DNA from: Polyodon spathula
Lineage: Eukaryota; Chordata; Actinopteri; Acipenseriformes; Polyodontidae
DNA: 64,000 bases
NCBI RefSeq assembly: GCF_017654505.1
Contig: NC_054545.1
Location: forward strand, 12,302,047-12,366,046
Direction: 5' to 3'
A program made the position numbers and the translations under genes. Under the pieces are notes generated by a model. That model was not told the origin of the DNA and did not search any database. It worked only from the letters and a program-made list of their open reading frames with translations. Below, one piece after another: positions 50,317 to 64,000 of this stretch (its first letter is position 1; each line of letters begins with the position of its first letter).

Positions 50317-52129
50317 GTGTGTGTGTGTCTGTATACACATATATATTTAAATCTCAGAACTTCTAGACTGCCAGATGACATATTAAAGCAGACTTGCTTA
50401 GTGACACCCACACTACATTTTGGCGTTATCAGTTGATTATTGACTTGGCCTTGATCTGTTGGGCTGCTTTTTCATGGAAGGCTTATCCTGCACTGTAATC
50501 GCTTTGACCGTAATTAACTTAGTCCACGTGTTCATCAGCAATGCCTGAGTTTGTTCGATCTGTGAACTGAAATTGTTATATTTGTCTATGAAATTATTAT
50601 ATTTGTCCTCTAAGCTCTTGTATTTGTAATCATAATTGTAAATATCTTCAGGTTGTTGTCCTTAAACCCCCCCCCCAATTAAACCCATGTTTGACTTTCA
50701 AAATACACCCAGGTGTCTGGTTACTGTGTTCTAAAGGTAGATTTGATGGAGGTACCAAATGTTGCTGGTATTTTTAAACTGACTTTGTTGCACTCTTGCA
50801 TCACAGGGCTTTGGGAGCTTATTTGCGAGTCATTTCTGTTTGTAGCCACAACCTGTCTTAACCGTCGTTTAAGAGTAGACGCTTTCATTTTGAGTTTCAT
50901 TTGTGTCAAAATTGCATTGCTTTGTTTTTAATGTACATTGCAAATGTAAAGGACAGGTTTTATTATAACTACAACTAAAGCAGCAGCAGCAACGTTTCAT
51001 ATTGTGTTGTCTTTGATGCATCTGAATATTCCAAATTTTAATATACTGGTAAAACACAAGCAAAGAATGGACCAGAAGTGAAGGGGAACTAATAAGAGAT
51101 CAAAGAAAAAAAATGTTACAATCCTTAGACGGCACTCTTTTAAGGATTAATTCTTGGTTTAAGATGTCTCCCTAAATTGTTTTAAGTCAACCTTGTGTTT
51201 TTGTAGTTTTACAGTGCTAACTGAAAAAACACGGCAACAGATCATCTAATATATCTGTTGTGGTTCTGAACCAGTCCCTTTGCTGCAGGTCATTCCTCAG
51301 TCTTTGTTTGTCAGACTTCACATGAACTTACAAAAAAGAAAAGGCCAGTCTTTCTAAATCGGCAGAGAAAAGGTCAGACAGTGCAGAGTGGTAGCAAGAA
51401 TCTGTTTAGCTGTTGGCTGAGCTCCATCAAACACATTTTTTCTTTGACACTACTGGTTGCTTAGTAATTCCTTAACTAAGAGATGTCATGGAAGGTAAAC
51501 AATGTGATTTCTTAGTGAATACTTCCAGGTTACAGCAGTAGTTTTAAAAGAATAAGCTTTTCTCTTGATTGATTTTGACCTGGGAAACCAGGTCAGGCAG
51601 TAACCAACAATTATCCTTTTTGAGGACAAAGTGAAAGACTGTTATAACAGACTTTAAAGTTTACATGTCTTTTACAATGTTTTAAAAGCATGAAATATTG
51701 ATAACTGAATTGGTGAAGGGTCCTTGTACACAGAATGTAAAGTGTAGTGCTTATGAAATGTACTGTCAACATGGGCAAACTGTCAGTTATCGAATCATAA
51801 AATATTGAGGGAGGACTGTATGCAAGTACCTGACAGACAGAGGTTATTCCCAAGCATTAACAGCTCTGCAAAAAGATCCAGTTCCTGCGTAATGAGGTTT
51901 TTTTTTCTTTTCTGCATTATAGAGGCAGTCTTTCACATTATTCTATATGTATTTGTCTGTGGAGTGGCTTTTTGTCTCCGTAGGTGTTGGTGCCGTATAC
52001 AAGGATTGTAGTACTGGATTAATTTGCAGTTATGAACCAATTCTTGAAGATATTATTTTGCGTTTGTTACTTTGTTCAAAACCTGAAAGATTTAGCAGCG
52101 AAGTTTGCCAGTGTGATAAAAGCTCTCCC

Positions 52130-52262
52130 ATATTTAAGGGGCAAAAAGCTGCGTGCAAGGTGATGGCCACCCAAGTTCATCACAGAGCTGACTGGGATTC
52201 AAACCGATACTGACTTGGTCTTGCAAATTTTTCCACTGCAGAGTGAGCCGTGCTACTGGCGT
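52130..52262 (-). repeat. Possible degenerate tRNA-derived SINE
   Basis: On the minus strand 'gccagtagcacggctcactc' resembles an A-box region, and 'tatcggtttgaatcccagtc' a B box (GGTTTGAATCCC), at a tRNA-like spacing. No second copy is seen here. Confidence 0.4.
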
Positions 52263-53071
52263 CACACGCAACGAAAGACAGTTGTTATTAATTAACTCAG
52301 TTTGCCAGAAGGTGAGCAAATGGTGTTCAAAAATGAATAGACCAATGTTACAGCTGCATCTTGTATCGCTATATTTTGTAAATATATTTAGGAATGTCTT
52401 TTGTAATCCACAAATTTTACTGATTTGTATCGACTTGCTAAAGCAACGTAATTACAAATCCTTAACCCCGTCCCTGGCTCTGCTTGTAGCCGGATTCAGA
52501 TGTATTGTGATTCTGGAGTTTCACAGTTTGGTTCTCGCTCGGCTCTACAAATAGCCAGTGGAGACCCACCTGTACCCGTACCATAGCGAGCCCTCACGGG
52601 TCTGATTTGTCAGTGGAGAAGGGTAAGACTCTCCCACTGTGTTTACATGCCAGGATACTGGAGGAGGTGGCATACAGCTAATCAAAATATATGTTCCACA
52701 TTCAGTTCCACATTTACGTGAAAGCCATCCTATTCAAATTCCTCTTGAGTTAGGGCATGACTGTAAATGAATGATCTATGTGCCGTGTTATGTGCCTGGT
52801 ACTATTCTGCAATATAGATACTGTATTTGCGTGATTGAGAAATTATAGAATCAGAGTATTTTGCATATGCTACAGAGTACTGGGGTCCAGAATGCTGTAA
52901 AATATTACAAATGCTGGGTTAACATCACCAGAAAATCCTGTTTTTAAATTATTTCTACAACATAGTTTTTTTTTATTTTTTATCTTTTACCTAATTCATT
53001 TTACAATTCAACTAAAAAACTGTATTTATAATGGAAACCACAGTAAATGGATATATAGCGACCCACCCCAC

Positions 53072-53128
53072 TAATAATAATAATAATAATAATGATGATG
53101 ATGATGATGATGATAATAATAATAAATA
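53072..53128 (+). repeat. (AAT)n(GAT)n(AAT)n microsatellite
   Basis: Trinucleotide tract with an internal GAT block, in CCDC88C intron 3. Confidence 0.95.
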
Positions 53129-53534
53129 TATATTATTTTATCCTTTACGAATACGGAATATTTCATGTAGTGACAGTGTGATCTCCTGGTCTTCGTGACA
53201 CAAATTCTCACAAATACTTCAAGATCTGACTTTAGATGGACTGATCAGTGGAAGGAAAGGTACAGTAATGGCTTGTAACTCTTCTGGTTTAGTAACTGCA
53301 CATCCACATGACTGCAGCTCCTTGTAGATATCCAAGCAGAATTCTGCACGGTGGATTTACAACTGTTGGCCCCAGTTTTGGTCGTTCTCTTTCAACCTTT
53401 AATAGGTCTTTAGTAAGATGACCCAGACTCCACATTAAGGGAAGCTAACATTACAGTTTTTCTTCCTGGTGGTGACACCTGAGACGTCCCGCATGTGGAG
53501 GTCTCTTTCGGCGAATGCTTGGCTTCTTACAAAT

Positions 53535-53740
53535 GGCTGTGCTATGGTTGCATGCCTAATTGTAGTTCCATTTCAGTTTGAAAATAGCCATCAACTAATG
53601 GGTATCTCCGTCAGGTGACAGGATTATGCTGAGCTTATATAAAAGCTGCTTAGGCCTCCGTAGCTCTGACGTCAGTGCCCCGCCCCTCAGGTGCTGAATG
53701 ACTATTAGGCTGTGCTGTGGTTGCATGCCTAATTGTAGTT
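53535..53740 (-). promoter_or_regulatory. Promoter-like motif cluster between 33-bp direct repeats
   Basis: Read on the minus strand: a GC box at 53678-53686, a full CRE TGACGTCA at 53667-53674, then TATATAAG in 'cttttatataag', in promoter order and spacing. The cluster lies between two 33-bp direct repeats with one mismatch (53535-53567 and 53708-53740, containing 'ggttgcatgcctaattgtag'). It could be a cryptic or alternative promoter, or a fragment of an LTR-like element. No coding frame is linked to it. Confidence 0.3.
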
Positions 53741-56700
53741 TTCCCCAGAGGCTCCCAGCATGGCAAGTTGGCTAAACAGGAAGCTTTAATCTGATAAATG
53801 ACCTTGCACCAAATGTGTTGACGGTCTGTGTACGAAGGATATCCTTGAAATGGGCAAAGACAATAGTTGTTGACAAAGGGATATTAATGCTTTTAGTGCA
53901 AGTTTAGTGTAAGACTCTTTAGATCTGCTGCTGTTTTGATCACGAACGCCTTTAATCTTGTTTCTGTGTGAGACATGCTTTTATTTATGCACACTACGAA
54001 TCGCAAATTCTGTCTGTCTGTTAGAGAGAGTACTATCTAAATTATGAATTCCTGTTGCACCCTGTGTCTTTCATGAAAGTGAATATGCATTAGCTCTCGA
54101 TGCGATCTATATTCATGGCTTCTGGACCAATAGCTGCGATGACAGTGAATTGCTTGCATGGTCCTCTCGGTTGTGATTTGTGATGAGGCATTATCTGGAA
54201 GGACGTTAACACTTGTTCCTGTACAGAAGGCAGAGACTGATAAGTAAATTTGCAAACACTGCAGTGTTATATTAGCTCCGTGGTAATAATCGTCAATCTG
54301 GCACTTTTGTTCGGATGTAGAAAAAATTACAATTACAATTGAGATTTATTTTTTAACTTTTTTTTTTTTTTTTTTTTTTGTAGGACTGAAAATTGAAAGT
54401 TAGTTAAAGCAGTATAGTCAATTTTCTAAATCAGGATTGTTTTTGAAATCTGTAATTAATCGGTCCTGGAATTAGTATTTCGGCAATGCCTTGAACTCAT
54501 TTCATCACTAATACGAACTGCTGTATGTACTAAAAGGTTTTTGATATGTCCAAACAAATTGCTGTAATAAAGAAAGCACTTTGAACAGATTTGCCGAACT
54601 GGTTCAGTGTTTTGAGGCACATTAGCGTAACCACAGCACTTTGTACATCAAAGACTTGGCCAATTGGCACCTGAGAGGTTGATTATATCTGGTGAAGAGT
54701 AAATTACAAGAGAACACAATTTAATAATCTAATCTCCAACGGTCCCTCAACTCTTAAAGACTCCTTCAGGCTATGTCTAATATTTTATGGTTTATCTGAG
54801 ATTAGATTAAACAGAAACCACTTATTTTTTTGCAAAGGGTGTGGTCGTAATTCTTTGGACGCGCTGATACTATATATCTAAAGTATAGCCATCTACCCTG
54901 AACAAATAACAAAAAAGAAGTGCTCTCTGAGAACGCAGACTCATTTCTTGTATCACAGCAACAAGAGCAGGCCTCCCACAGAGACGTTAAATACTGCAGG
55001 TGGTTAAAATAAGGTGTGGTTAACCAAACAGTTATCTTGAACCTAAGCAATAATACAACTTACACTGTTCTTTTAAAAGATTTTAACATTTTGCAACCAC
55101 ATACTATGAAATGATTGATATAATCTAATAGAACTCTTGGCGCAGTGCGTAGATTTGAAATGGGTCACCAGAAACCTGACTGCACTTTTCAGTTTCAGAA
55201 ATGGTGTTGTCAAATCCCAAATGGTTCCAAATGCATATACTGTATAAGAAATTACACTGCAAGAAGGATGACTTCTAAAATGTGTTTTATACATAAAGGT
55301 TAAACTTGCTGTCATTGAGAATAAGTACTAAAAAGGAGGAAAGTGCTATCAACAATTTAATTGCTTCCTCAACTCCGACTTACCTGTCTTTTATTAATAG
55401 TACTTCATGAAATGTGGTTGCCTCTCCCCCGCTCCCACTTCCCTTCTCCCTAAATCTACTGATCTACTGCCCTGTGGTGAAAGCCATCTAGAGAACAGCT
55501 GCTGCTTTCCACTCCCAGCCAGTCAGTTTGTGCTCTAACCCTGTGTGCCTGACTAACCGTTAAGGGAGGGGGGATGGGGCTTTATTCCCCAAAAGGGAGT
55601 GACTTCTCTCCATTTTCAGCTCTCAGAGGAGTCCTCAATAAAACATCCTTCCTCACTCTCCCTGCATTCCTACCACTTCTTCAAAGACTCCCTTTCTGAG
55701 GTGAAACTGACTACATAATGCTGTAGGCCTCCAGCCCTCTGAAGGTGCCACTTATAAAAGCATTTCCCCATCACCCTTGGAAACAAAGAATTTATGACTC
55801 AATATAAGTTGCTCTGCAATTAAAATTGTATTCAGTGAAGGTGGGGGCGTTGAGGAGTCTGTTTTAATGCATAGTGGTTAGCAAGAGCATGTTTCACTGT
55901 ACTTGGGGAATGACTTTGTGGTTGTAGCAACCTGCAGTTTCAGTTTTTGTCTTTTGACACACGCTAGGTACAGGCGGAGGTGCTACATTAGATGTTGCTT
56001 GCTTCTTATTTCAGGAAATAAGAATTTTGTGGTTTAGAGTTTGGACAAACAGAGACAGATTTGGAACAGAAGCACTTAATATAGTTTGTGTTGTGTAACT
56101 GTGCTACAGTGTGTTACATTCTCTCAGCTTTTAACTTGTGTTAAACTTTTACTGCAGTAGTGCTTGTGCTTGGGTAAACTGACAATTGTCACAGAATCAC
56201 ATTTCTTAACCTAATGCCTGGTACCAGGTAGCATTTGTATTGAGGTCTTACAGGTTTATTAGAACAGAACATGTAATGTAGTCCATTATTGTTTATGTAG
56301 AGTACAAGGGGCTAATCTGGAATATTGGGTTCACACTGTTCTTGAAACATTATCAGGTTTCTGTTTGACTTGTGTCACCGTAACAATAATAATTCATTTG
56401 GTACGACAGCCTTTACTTTTAAGTAAATCATGTTTTAAAAATTCAGTGTCAAGTGCTGGATCTGCTAAAGTTGATGGATTTATGTCTGGTTTTCAGAATG
56501 ATAAACATTTTGTTATTGGTCAGGATTTGTTACGTTCGGGTGAGTTTTGAGCCCAAACCACTCCGTTCACATCACAAACACAATTGCCTTGCTGAACAAG
56601 CAAACCAACCACCCTCTTTTGGTAAGAAATTGGCATGAGATTAAATAAATAAAAACCTTCTTTGTAGTCAAGCCCCAATTATTATTTTTTTTATGTTTTA

Positions 56701-59700
56701 AGTGCCGCTCATTTAGAAAGCTGAACTTTTGTCCTTGGTTTGTTGCGTGCCCCTTTTTTTTTGAAAATGAAATCCAATTGTTAATGAGCTTCAGAAGCAT
56801 GCAAGAGAAGTATAGACATTCCAAGCAGTACAGTGTGTACTGTACTTAGAGTGGACAGTGCTTCATAAAGCAGCCTCTGGGCACTGAACCTCCCATTCAG
56901 TTAGCAATGGCTGAGAGTGGCGTAATGCTTTGTTCAATCGTTTTAGGAAGATCAAGACAGCCGAGCTGCTGTAAACCGACCCGATGCTTATTAGTGAGAT
57001 ATTTGAACTTCTTTGATACCTCCATTGCCCATGAAACATGATCCTCCTCCATTTATTTATTTATTTATTTATTTATTTCAATCAACCAGCAATAATTTAA
57101 AATGCATTAATGTAATTACAAGGTTCAAGCCCCCCCTCCCCCTCCCACTCCCCCACCCGGTGGGGTAGTGTTGGTTAAATTACTGGCGTGTGATGTTTAC
57201 ATGTTTTGAAGAATGCAGTCTTTCTTGTGTTGTGTACATCGCAGTTTGAACACCAGGTGCACAAGAGACTTTTCTTTGTTTAGCTTGTTTGTTAAATTGT
57301 AAGAGTAGCTTCCCAAAAAACAGACTTGCATCCTTTTATTTCCCTGAAGTTTTGCATCTATAAACGATTGTGGCATTTAACAAAAAACTTTGTCAAACCT
57401 AACATGCAGTTTGAAGTTTTTCAATACTGTAATATATACAGTATGGATTTTCAGGTTTTATTTTACATTTGTCGGGTTACTGTATTGCATTTTAATCTGG
57501 CTTTAATTCCCAGCGTATACAGAAAGAATGCAGAACCTGATCATTGGTTAAGAAAATAACTTTGATTTTTTAATGAGTAGATCTGTCAGGTTCAACCCCC
57601 TAAATATACACATCTATAATGTACACTGGTTCAGAGTGGGGTTTGTGTACACGTTGTATCCAAGGTAGAGATTGGCATGGTAGACGCATTTAAGCATTGT
57701 AACACATGGAGGGAATGCAGGTCATCATCCTTGACTGAAGATCTGACCTGATGAGGCCAGGTCAACAGGTCGGACTCCAGGGGGTAGAAAATAGACTGGA
57801 TGCAGGCCTCTCCCAGAGCAGGTAAACCATCTATTTGAAAGGGAATTCAAGGACTTTGTACACCCATGATAATGGCTAATTAAAACATCCTCAGTGCTTC
57901 TAAATTACCTCTATTTAAACTCTACCTAGGGCGATTTTGTTTTGACATTTTTATATACATAACTGACCTGTTTTCTGTCTGTGTCGTATTACAGCTTTCT
58001 TTTGCATAAAAAAGTCCACTCCCATTAATCTCCTTAGCTATTGTTGAAACTGCAACATGACTGAGAGGGATTTTAATTTATAAAGACACATGCTGCAACT
58101 CAATGGAGGGATTCTCGGTAAAATTACTTTGCTAACTATCCCCAAGCTGGTGGGTGATTCCTTATTTGGTTTTGATAATATCTAGGTGACTGCTGTTTAC
58201 ATTCCACAGTAGTCCGCCAAGGTGTTGAGATAGTTGTAAAAAGGGTGTTGGGCATCACTTTAAGGGACTTATTGTTTATAAATGAATAAGCAAGAGAGAA
58301 ATCCTGCCAGAATTTCTTGAGCCATCAAAAACAGAACCATTTTCTACGGTATTAAAAGGATTGTGCACAGTTTACTGGATTCCTATGTGTGGGTTTTATG
58401 TATTATGATTTCTTTTAATACCAAGCTTCATTTCCCATAGGTGTTGGGTTTCTGAATAGCTATTCACCTTGCATTCTTTCAGAATTGCATGGCTCTCTTG
58501 CAACCTTCAGAGGTGCACCAGGGCAGATCAGACTGATGTGCGGCGTCTGCAATTGAAGCCAGCAGTGAATGTTTTATACTGTACTACAAGTCCCATATTG
58601 CTGAAACAGGATGGGATGGGATTTTTATAGTTTCGTCCTCCGAGTAGGGACTTCAGTCCTCTCACAGGTGAAATACTTACATAAAGTATGTTGTAACTTG
58701 AAGTGCCTACTGCTCTGGTTTGTGGCAAATAGATAGATGTTCTGTCTTTGCTTGCTTCCCAGCATTTTACTCGGTCCCATTGGTGATCTTAATATGATTC
58801 TGTTCTAGATAGGTCTTCCATTCTGTCTGTATTACCATATGCTGTACATAGTTTGAGCACAGTAGCATATTGCACGTGGAGTGTGTGGATGTACAACTGA
58901 GAGTAATAACCAGAACATTTCATTAAAAGGCTGTTCTCATTATGCAAATGGCCTCAGTTGCATGTACAGTAACATAACTACAGGATAGCCTAACATTGAA
59001 GTGTTAGCCTGCAAGTGGTGTTAGTGCTGTGGTCATTGCAGTAAGTTTCAAGCACATCTGTTCTTTTACGCATAGTCATTTCTTTTATGCATCGGGCTGT
59101 CAAGAGAGTCTAAACACTTAAGTGTCCATGACTAGAGCATTAATTTTAATCCTGGACTTTCAGTTTGGGAGAAAGTAGCAACCTTGTTGGATGTCCTTTG
59201 AAATTGCTGTCATGTTGAGGTTTATTGTGATTTGTGTTCTGACTCCTTACTGCTGATTTTATAGGAGTGTGGCAGTGATGTAAACATGTACACAAAGTTC
59301 AAGCCCTTGGATCCTGCTGCCAAATCCAGGCAATAAAAGTGCCCTGTGGAGCGACTGCCCTTGTTTTTGAGAACAGCTGCATCACAGGAATTCCTTTCTT
59401 CCTGCCATCTGTCCCAGTTTATGGAGCAGCACTACACCCTAAATATTGCAGCAATTGCACAAGGGTATCTCTGCATGTGTTCTGTCTGTTCATCTTGCAA
59501 CCAAATGAGCTAGTGGATCAGCACACAGTTTAGGTGTTATACCAATGGCTACTATACTAATGACTTGGAGCAGGGCTTTTTTGACTAGAGGGTAGTTTAA
59601 TTTTATGAAGACAATATTAAGTTTTACCCTTGTGCATGACATGGCCATTGTATTGACAAGCCACTTCCCATAGGTCCTCTCTCCAGTCTCCATGAATATT

Positions 59701-62570
59701 TTATTGATGGGTGGCAATTGGCAGGTATTAATCTCCCCTTTTTGATTTGGCCTCTGTTTGAGATCTGTTCCCTTGGGTCCTGACTTTATTTCTTTTTTGT
59801 ATCCCTGAAGAGCGATCCAGCAGCGTATCCCTTCAGAACTCTAAGGATCAGACCACATGGCACCAGTCCATCTGTTCCCTTACAATTTAATAATACCTGC
59901 CTTGCTTTTCTTGAACACCGTAATTTGACACGGTAAAATGATAAGCAAAGCAGTTCCAGTCATTTTAAGCTTTACTTTAACTTTGCATTGAACAGAGTTA
60001 TGCAATGGGAGACTTCAGTGCAATGGGAAGGTTCAACATTTCTGTGATATTTCTGCCACTGCTATGGTTACAACCAATTGTACTCTTGGCCAAACTGCTG
60101 CTGTTCAAGGAATGGGAGGACTATTTAATTATGAAGCCACTTTATATATTATACACTTTATATAATATATTCTCTATTTCCTGCTGTGTGTGGCTGACAC
60201 CATGGAGCAATATTAATTAGAGCTCCATCACCAGTCATCGCTTGCCTGTTTAATAAGAGAACAGCTGGAAGTGAGCGGATTCACTTGGCTCCTTCTCTCC
60301 ATAGTGACAGAGGGATCGGTGGATCTCTGGAACATTGGGAGCTGTCCGAGTAAGGGGGATGGAGTGACACTTCAAGTGATGGAAAAGGAATGGTTTTGTT
60401 AAACGCATTTCTAATCTGATGCCATTAGATCAGGCCCTGTGGGAATCCTAGCGTCTATTTCTTTGGTGGTGGGCTTCAGTCCTCACAGGGGACTTAAACG
60501 GCTGTTTGTACACAAATTATATGTGCAGATGTCACTTTAGGATACGAATGGTGCTTGTTTGCAAGTCATTTGTGTGAATGGGAATAGATGGGAATCCATT
60601 CTAGGAAAATGTTTGTGCTGAAGTTCCCTTTAAACTCAGTCTGTGAAATAAGTTAAATATTTGTATTCTAAACTGCATTTAACATGTTCTCTGAGTGGTC
60701 TCTTAGAAATCTAACACTTCACTGCTGCTCAAGTCCTTTCTCTGGTTGGGTTCAACTTCAAAGTAAATGTTGGCCTACTCAGCCGGGATGTAAGAGTTTT
60801 CACTGCCTGCTTTCAAAGGCTTTGTGAACAGTAAACACTTGTCACAGCCCTAATTATTTCTTATTTTTCCATGTGTTAATATGATGGGCCAATTTTGTTA
60901 AGCTTTTATTTGGGCTTCTCCTTTGTACTGGGACTAAAGCAAGATAACATCCTAGATTAACACACATTATCGATTTGTATGAATAATATCTGGGTTCTTT
61001 TGGGATCAGATCATTAGCATTCTCAGTCTCTGATGCAGATATTTAATGCTTCCCATGCCCATTTTTTTTCTTCTTTGCCCTATAGGCATGCCAACTTCAG
61101 ACACTGGCATAATGCACCTTATTCGTAAGGTGTGTTTTCTAGTATGTACCATTTAATGATACCCATCAATCACTACAGTTTTAATTAAATATAAATTATT
61201 AACCAGCAGGCTGTTTGACTGGTTTCCCAGCAGCCACTTTTGTTTGCTCAGGGTTAGTAAATGTGCCTCTTTGTGTTTCATTACCAGACAGATTGGAGAT
61301 TAAAAGGGACACTGACGCACCACAGTGCTTTAGCTCACGGCACACATTTGCACAAGCTCAACTTAAAAAAATATATAAATATATAAACAAACAAAATGTG
61401 TTTCATTGATTACCCGAAGACAGGCAGGCAATGCAATCCTTGGAGTTTAACATCTCCTGCTATTCCCAGACTTTTACTTGGCGTTCAGGTAAATAGGGCT
61501 GCATTAATAAATCAACTAACCAGTGCAACTGCCTTGCACCCTTGGGTAGGGCCTTGTGTCCAAAGCCTTCTCCAGATTTCTGTGTTTACTGCACTTGTAA
61601 GCTAATAAAAGATTGATCTGAGGGTCATTGATAAAATATTTAATTAGTTGCTGAAACATAAGGGACAGCTTCATTTCAAAACAGTTTGAGCAGCAACTAA
61701 AGCTTATTTGTTTTTATTTTTATTTTGTGTAGTCATTTTATTTTAATACATTTGTTCCATCTCTTTCCTAAGCCTTCCATTAAAAAAAAAAAAAAAAAAA
61801 ACACATACACTTCCAAATTACAAAGCAAACACAAGTCAGCCTTCGTTCTAATTGTGTTGTATGTTTTGGGGAATTATGTGAAAATGTAAAGTACTGTAGT
61901 ACTAGTTTCAAGTGGAGATTTAAAAGCTAAGTGTCACACGGTTGTTTTCAGTAAATGAAGAGAAAGTCCTGCAAGGCTTCTAATGAGACTGTAAATCCAC
62001 CTTTTTAATAGATGAAATGTTTAAACCTTTTGTGTAAATGGTTGTTTACTGTTTTAACTAGCGTACACCTATGCCTGATTTTAGTATCTGTAGTCCCCTT
62101 TTATGTTTTATTTAAAATGTTATATTGATTTTTAACAATCAGCTTTAACGGTGGTTTAAGTAAAACAAAGAGCAAGATCCACACACATTAGTCCATTTTT
62201 AGTTAAATGTTTAGTATATTATTATTCCATTTAGGAATTGTGTTCTTGTCTGCCATCTAAACATGTAACCCTTTACATCCTCTAGTATCATAAAGGCAAG
62301 GCTAGTCAATGCAAAAGATAATCCCGGATCGTATCTATTTGTGACTGAAGCATAAGCTACTGTCATGTACTGCCTTTCATTTGCAAGCTCATTTTCTTAT
62401 GTCTGTTATGCAAAGATTGCAACTGGCAAGGCAAAAGCACAAATTTAGAAATAAATAATTTGTTTTGCTTAAGTTCTAACCCTATCCTAACCAAAATCAA
62501 TGTTCATACCTCTTATTATCAATATAAAATATTATCACTAGGGACCCTTTTCTTCACTTGAAGATTTTTT

Positions 62571-62834
62571 TATAATCGTAAATCTCGAAAAACTACTCGC
62601 TTCTAAATCGTTTGTAGTCATGTTTGTATTACTTTAGTATAAATACATGTTAATTTGAATTCATATGTTGTTTTTTTCTGACTTTATGTGAATGAAAAGA
62701 CACACATTTGCCCGTTTTCCCATTGGAAATAGTGATATTTTGAAATTTACCTGTCCTGGTCACAAAAGCAAAGTTTGTGGGGAATAATAGCCATTTTGTA
62801 AGCAATTAGGAAATAACACTTACTACCCAGGAAC
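62571..62834 (+). mobile_element. Single-arm copy of the palindromic MITE
   Basis: From 'tataatcgtaaatctcgaaa' to 'acttactacccaggaac' this matches the right arm of the 18901-19498 element, with a few substitutions and a short deletion where 'ctatacttttgaggcat' should be. The left arm and the terminal 'ttgttaca' are missing, so it is a half element. Confidence 0.85.
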
Positions 62835-64000
62835 TTTCTCTTTTTTTGCGTCTTTCACTTTGGTAGTGGGCTATTTTTAAATTCCACAGCCCCGCAAGTT
62901 ACCTTGAAGCGGTTTAAAACTTCTCAAGGATCTCTGGTGTCTCTGCTTGCTGCAGTCATTGCAGGTGTTTGACTAAAGGCAGTAATGTGATTTCTGGTGT
63001 TTCTCAGTGCATTTCAGACCACTGCTGGATGAAAAGATGTCTCTGTTTGGATCTTGATGAACTGAAATGAATGTATCAAGCAGCGGAACACTGATTTGGG
63101 CTTTTGCAATGTGCCTTGATTAAAAACTCTGCAGTGATTGCAGTGTTGGCACTGGAGGATGACCACTGGTATGATGGTGATTTTATACTGGTTGACAGCT
63201 GCTTAGGTTTCTTTTTGAAATCTGAGCGTGTTTTATGTTTGAGAGGCACCTCTTTCTATTATTCTCCTCATCACTACTCTGAAAACAGACTCTTAGTGAG
63301 CCCCTCCCCCATCACCATCAAATAGCATACCTGCAATATAACTGCTGTTGTTTGTTTTTCAAGTTGAAATTGGCACTACTCACCGAGACCAATAAACTCT
63401 CAGTTCCAGTAAAGTCCTGGGGCAGGTGGCAGTAGGTTACACAAGACATAATAAAACGAAATCCAGCATGAGGTGTCGCTTTTTATAACCATTGTTATAA
63501 CTGCCTTGTTCTCAAATCATCTTTCCGCTCCAGTCGTAGCCCTGGTGTTTTTAATTCAATAATTAAAAAGTTAAATTTATTTGCATCTTAACTGAAGTAG
63601 GTAGTAGGTTTTTTTTTTTTTATATATTTCACAATGTGGAATACCTGCTTGGTTTTCATTCAGGACATTGTCTTCTTGAATTAATAAATTGGTGTTCTTA
63701 CGCGTGTAGGTTGAAAGAAGAAAGAAACGTTTTTCATTATGATTCTGCTGTCTTCTATCTGCTTTTTTTTTAATTTAGTGGTGTTGTGAGGTTGACTGTG
63801 CAGTACGAAGTGCTTACCGAGGTGCTGTGTCTGAGCAACTGTTGAATATGCATTTGTCTTCTTGGGGCTGTGGGGGCTTTAATTCAACTTCCCCCTCCTT
63901 TAGAAACTCATACGAGAGACCCCACTGCTAAGCACTGTAGCACAAGAGAGATTTAACTGTTTTCATTCAGCTTGCAGGTGTCATAATGGCATGTCAGTAT

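Larger units (their letters stand above)
50317..64000 (+). other. CCDC88C: CCDC88C intron 3 (to window end)
   Basis: At least 13.6 kb of intron with no further CCDC88C exon seen. It holds the repeats listed separately, a (TTTA)n at about 57051-57079, a C-rich stretch at 57129-57160 and an A20 run near 61783. Some stretches without obvious repeats (55430-55780, 60220-60420, 60900-61090) could hold conserved non-coding elements, but conservation cannot be judged from one sequence. Confidence 0.5.

Noticed and set aside
51000..64000. Fourth coding exon of CCDC88C
   Set aside because: I looked for text encoding the expected EVLQQL start between a splice acceptor and donor and found none. Open frames there lack family similarity.

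Overview
This is vertebrate genomic DNA, not prokaryotic. Coding sequence is split into short exons with GT/AG splice sites, introns are long and AT-rich, and there are poly(A) signals, microsatellites and interspersed SINE and MITE copies. The repeats (SINEs with an L2-type tail, a tRNA-headed SINE of about 400 bp, TTAA-flanked piggyBac-type MITEs) and the gene order point to a ray-finned fish. From memory of similar SINEs I would guess an acipenseriform (sturgeon or paddlefish), but I could not search this.

Three protein-coding genes lie head to tail on the + strand. (1) About 385-13730 holds the last 20 exons of a CatSper auxiliary subunit, best called CATSPERB, ending in a single C-terminal membrane segment; the N-terminal exons are upstream of the window. 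(2) 16647-30648 is a complete PPP4R3A (SMEK1), the regulatory subunit 3A of protein phosphatase 4, with 15 core exons (about 821 aa), a candidate 46-codon cassette exon and a poly(A) signal at 31595. (3) From 36365 to the window end are the first three coding exons of CCDC88C (Daple), encoding the start of its HOOK domain; the rest lies beyond the window. The order CATSPERB-PPP4R3A-CCDC88C is the one I know from human 14q32, so this looks like conserved synteny. The three products are not known to act together.

The remaining sequence is intron and intergenic DNA. It contains a 598-bp near-perfect palindromic MITE in PPP4R3A intron 3 and a single-arm copy of it near the window end; two piggyBac-type MITEs in opposite orientation flanking PPP4R3A exons 5-14; a 52-bp-arm hairpin between PPP4R3A and CCDC88C; a Tigger-like MITE; and several SINEs and microsatellites, one beginning at +6 of the CCDC88C exon 1 splice donor. 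I found no non-coding RNA gene, CRISPR array or viral gene. I do not see an undescribed multi-gene system; the points of interest are repeat structure, candidate alternative exons and the retention of a CatSper subunit in a fish.
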